Origin: Ferrithrix thermotolerans DSM 19514 | Lineage (GTDB): Bacteria > Actinomycetota > Acidimicrobiia > Acidimicrobiales > Ilumatobacteraceae | Direction: 5' to 3' | Assembly (NCBI GenBank): GCA_945860575.1 | Contig: CAMAQQ010000096.1 | Location: 1 to 5,447, forward strand | DNA: 5,447 nt | Shown here: positions 4,506-5,447 of the stretch, one piece after another | Numbering within the stretch: the stretch's first letter is position 1 | Layout: every line of letters begins with the position of its first letter | Translations under genes and position numbers: made by a program | Notes under the pieces: generated by a model | The model's input: the letters and a program-made list of their open reading frames with translations, nothing else | What the model was told of the DNA's origin: nothing | Databases searched by the model: none

Positions 4506-5447
4506 CTATTTCGCCCCGACATTTGCAAACCCACTGAGCAATGTCTCGCCACGAATGTCGGTGCTCGAAAAAGATGGGTCGATTGCGCTCGCCACGACGC
4601 GCACACCAGTTGGTCCGTCTATATCCCATAACAGCGCAGGTCGCTCACCATGCCAGCGCACGGCATATGAAATCGTGTGCAGCGGTGTCGCCAAAAGTTT
4701 GTGACATTCAAAGTTGACTCCAAGCCAAGACTCATCGATTCCGCGCGGACAAATATCGATCGTTCCGTCTCGGCGGTGTGCGACTAGTTGAGACTCGATC
4801 CATGCGGGGCCACGTGAACTTGATTTTGTTAAAGCACTCATTTCGCGCGAAACACCCGTGTCAACCAGTCTTGACCAAACTCGTGCCACATCGTCGCGCC
4901 CGCGGCTCTCGCCAGCGCGATCAAGGACCATTCCGGCCGCCAAGATCGCACGATCTTCATCCCATTGCACAATTTTATTTTGAGCACAACGCTTGATAAT
5001 TTTTTCGGCAGCGACAGCGACATCACTCGCCCATTGTGCAGCCTTGTCGCCCAATCGCACTCGCTCGGCAATATCCAAAATGAATTCGACTTCATCAGTT
5101 TGACGCTCAAATATCTGTGGCTCGCTAAGCAAAATCTCGCACCGCTTTTGCGTCAATAATGTCGACCACGAAAGTTCAGGCAGATCAACTCGGCTAGATG
5201 TGTGCAATGCCGCGAGCCATCCGCGTTCAACTTGCTCATAACTCGGCAATGCCTCGAGTTCGCTGGCCGTAAGCTGTCCCGAAATTTTGTTAGCCACACC
5301 AATTCGAATTGCTGCGCGCATTGTGGCGTGATGCCCCACCGGAAACACGACGCTGCCACTTGGTAGGTCAATGCCCTGCACGCCAGTTGGGCTTGGCGCA
5401 CGCATCGTCGAAATATCGCCACGGTCAAATGCCACTGCAAACGGCAA
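4506..5447 (-). CDS. Unidentified protein, C-terminal 313 codons (5' end beyond right edge)
   Basis: The frame is open from the right edge to TAG at 4508-4506. The TTG at the edge is probably an internal Leu codon, not the start. I do not recognise the family with confidence. The visible part opens with a Gly/Pro-rich segment and LPSGSVVFPVGHHATMRAAI at about 28-47. A long, mostly helical, acidic/basic middle follows (about 55-210), with WDEDRAILAAGMVLDRAGE. A short beta-rich C-terminal domain ends it, with HTISYAVRWHGERPALLWDI and IDPSFSSTDIRGETLLSG. The C-terminal block loosely resembles beta-domains seen after helical domains in glycosidase-like actinobacterial proteins, but no catalytic motif supports that. 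There is no membrane segment in the visible part. It precedes selD by 9 nt on the same strand, so it is likely co-transcribed with selD and rnhB. Confidence 0.75.
   Translation of the reverse strand: MPFAVAFDRGDISTMRAPSPTGVQGIDLPSGSVVFPVGHHATMRAAIRIGVANKISGQLTASELEALPSYEQVERGWLAALHTSSRVDLPELSWSTLLTQKRCEILLSEPQIFERQTDEVEFILDIAERVRLGDKAAQWASDVAVAAEKIIKRCAQNKIVQWDEDRAILAAGMVLDRAGESRGRDDVARVWSRLVDTGVSREMSALTKSSSRGPAWIESQLVAHRRDGTIDICPRGIDESWLGVNFECHKLLATPLHTISYAVRWHGERPALLWDIDGPTGVRVVASAIDPSFSSTDIRGETLLSGFANVGAK

Noticed and set aside
1..5447. tRNA, rRNA, insertion sequence or phage genes
   Set aside because: No cloverleaf-like segment, rRNA-like stretch, transposase or integrase motif was seen on either strand by eye.

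Overview
The window holds six protein-coding genes, five of them on the minus strand, plus several clusters of short tandem repeats at the gene junctions. Two genes are cut by the window edges. Base composition is moderate, coding is dense, Shine-Dalgarno sequences are weak or absent, and TTG and GTG starts are used. Together with the protein types this suggests a moderate-GC, small-genome actinobacterium, possibly a freshwater or marine member of the Acidimicrobiia. That placement is an inference from recalled protein styles, not a demonstrated assignment.

Left part (1-1333). The 5' 232 codons of a B12-dependent transcription regulator run off the left edge. It has an excisionase/MerR-like helix-turn-helix, a cobalamin cap domain with the W-x9-EH signature of CarH/LitR photoreceptors, and a B12-binding fold with DxHxxG. 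Upstream of it lies a repeat-rich gap: three 12-bp units, then two perfect 41-bp tandem copies with degenerate flanking copies. The gap runs into the 3' end of a small gene for a stand-alone protein resembling the NifU/Nfu N-terminal domain.

Middle (1334-2760). A 100-bp divergent intergenic region carries three, possibly four, 11-bp direct repeats, an arrangement resembling a CarH-type operator. It separates the Nfu-like gene from a plus-strand acyl-CoA dehydrogenase. That gene converges on rnhB, and the junction is filled by about five 12-bp repeat units overlapping both gene ends.

Right part (2743-5447). A tight minus-strand cluster reads, in transcription order: an unidentified protein (5' end beyond the right edge), selD (selenophosphate synthetase, cysteine form), and rnhB (RNase HII). 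Gaps of 9 and 14 nt suggest one transcript. No other selenium gene is visible.

The most noteworthy signals are the CarH-like regulator with cysteine where the photoproduct's upper-ligand histidine usually sits, the 11-bp direct repeats about 650 bp upstream of it, and a family of CTAG-rich 12-bp and 41-bp repeats concentrated at gene ends, where it supplies or adjoins stop codons. A link between the regulator and the 11-bp repeats is a hypothesis only.
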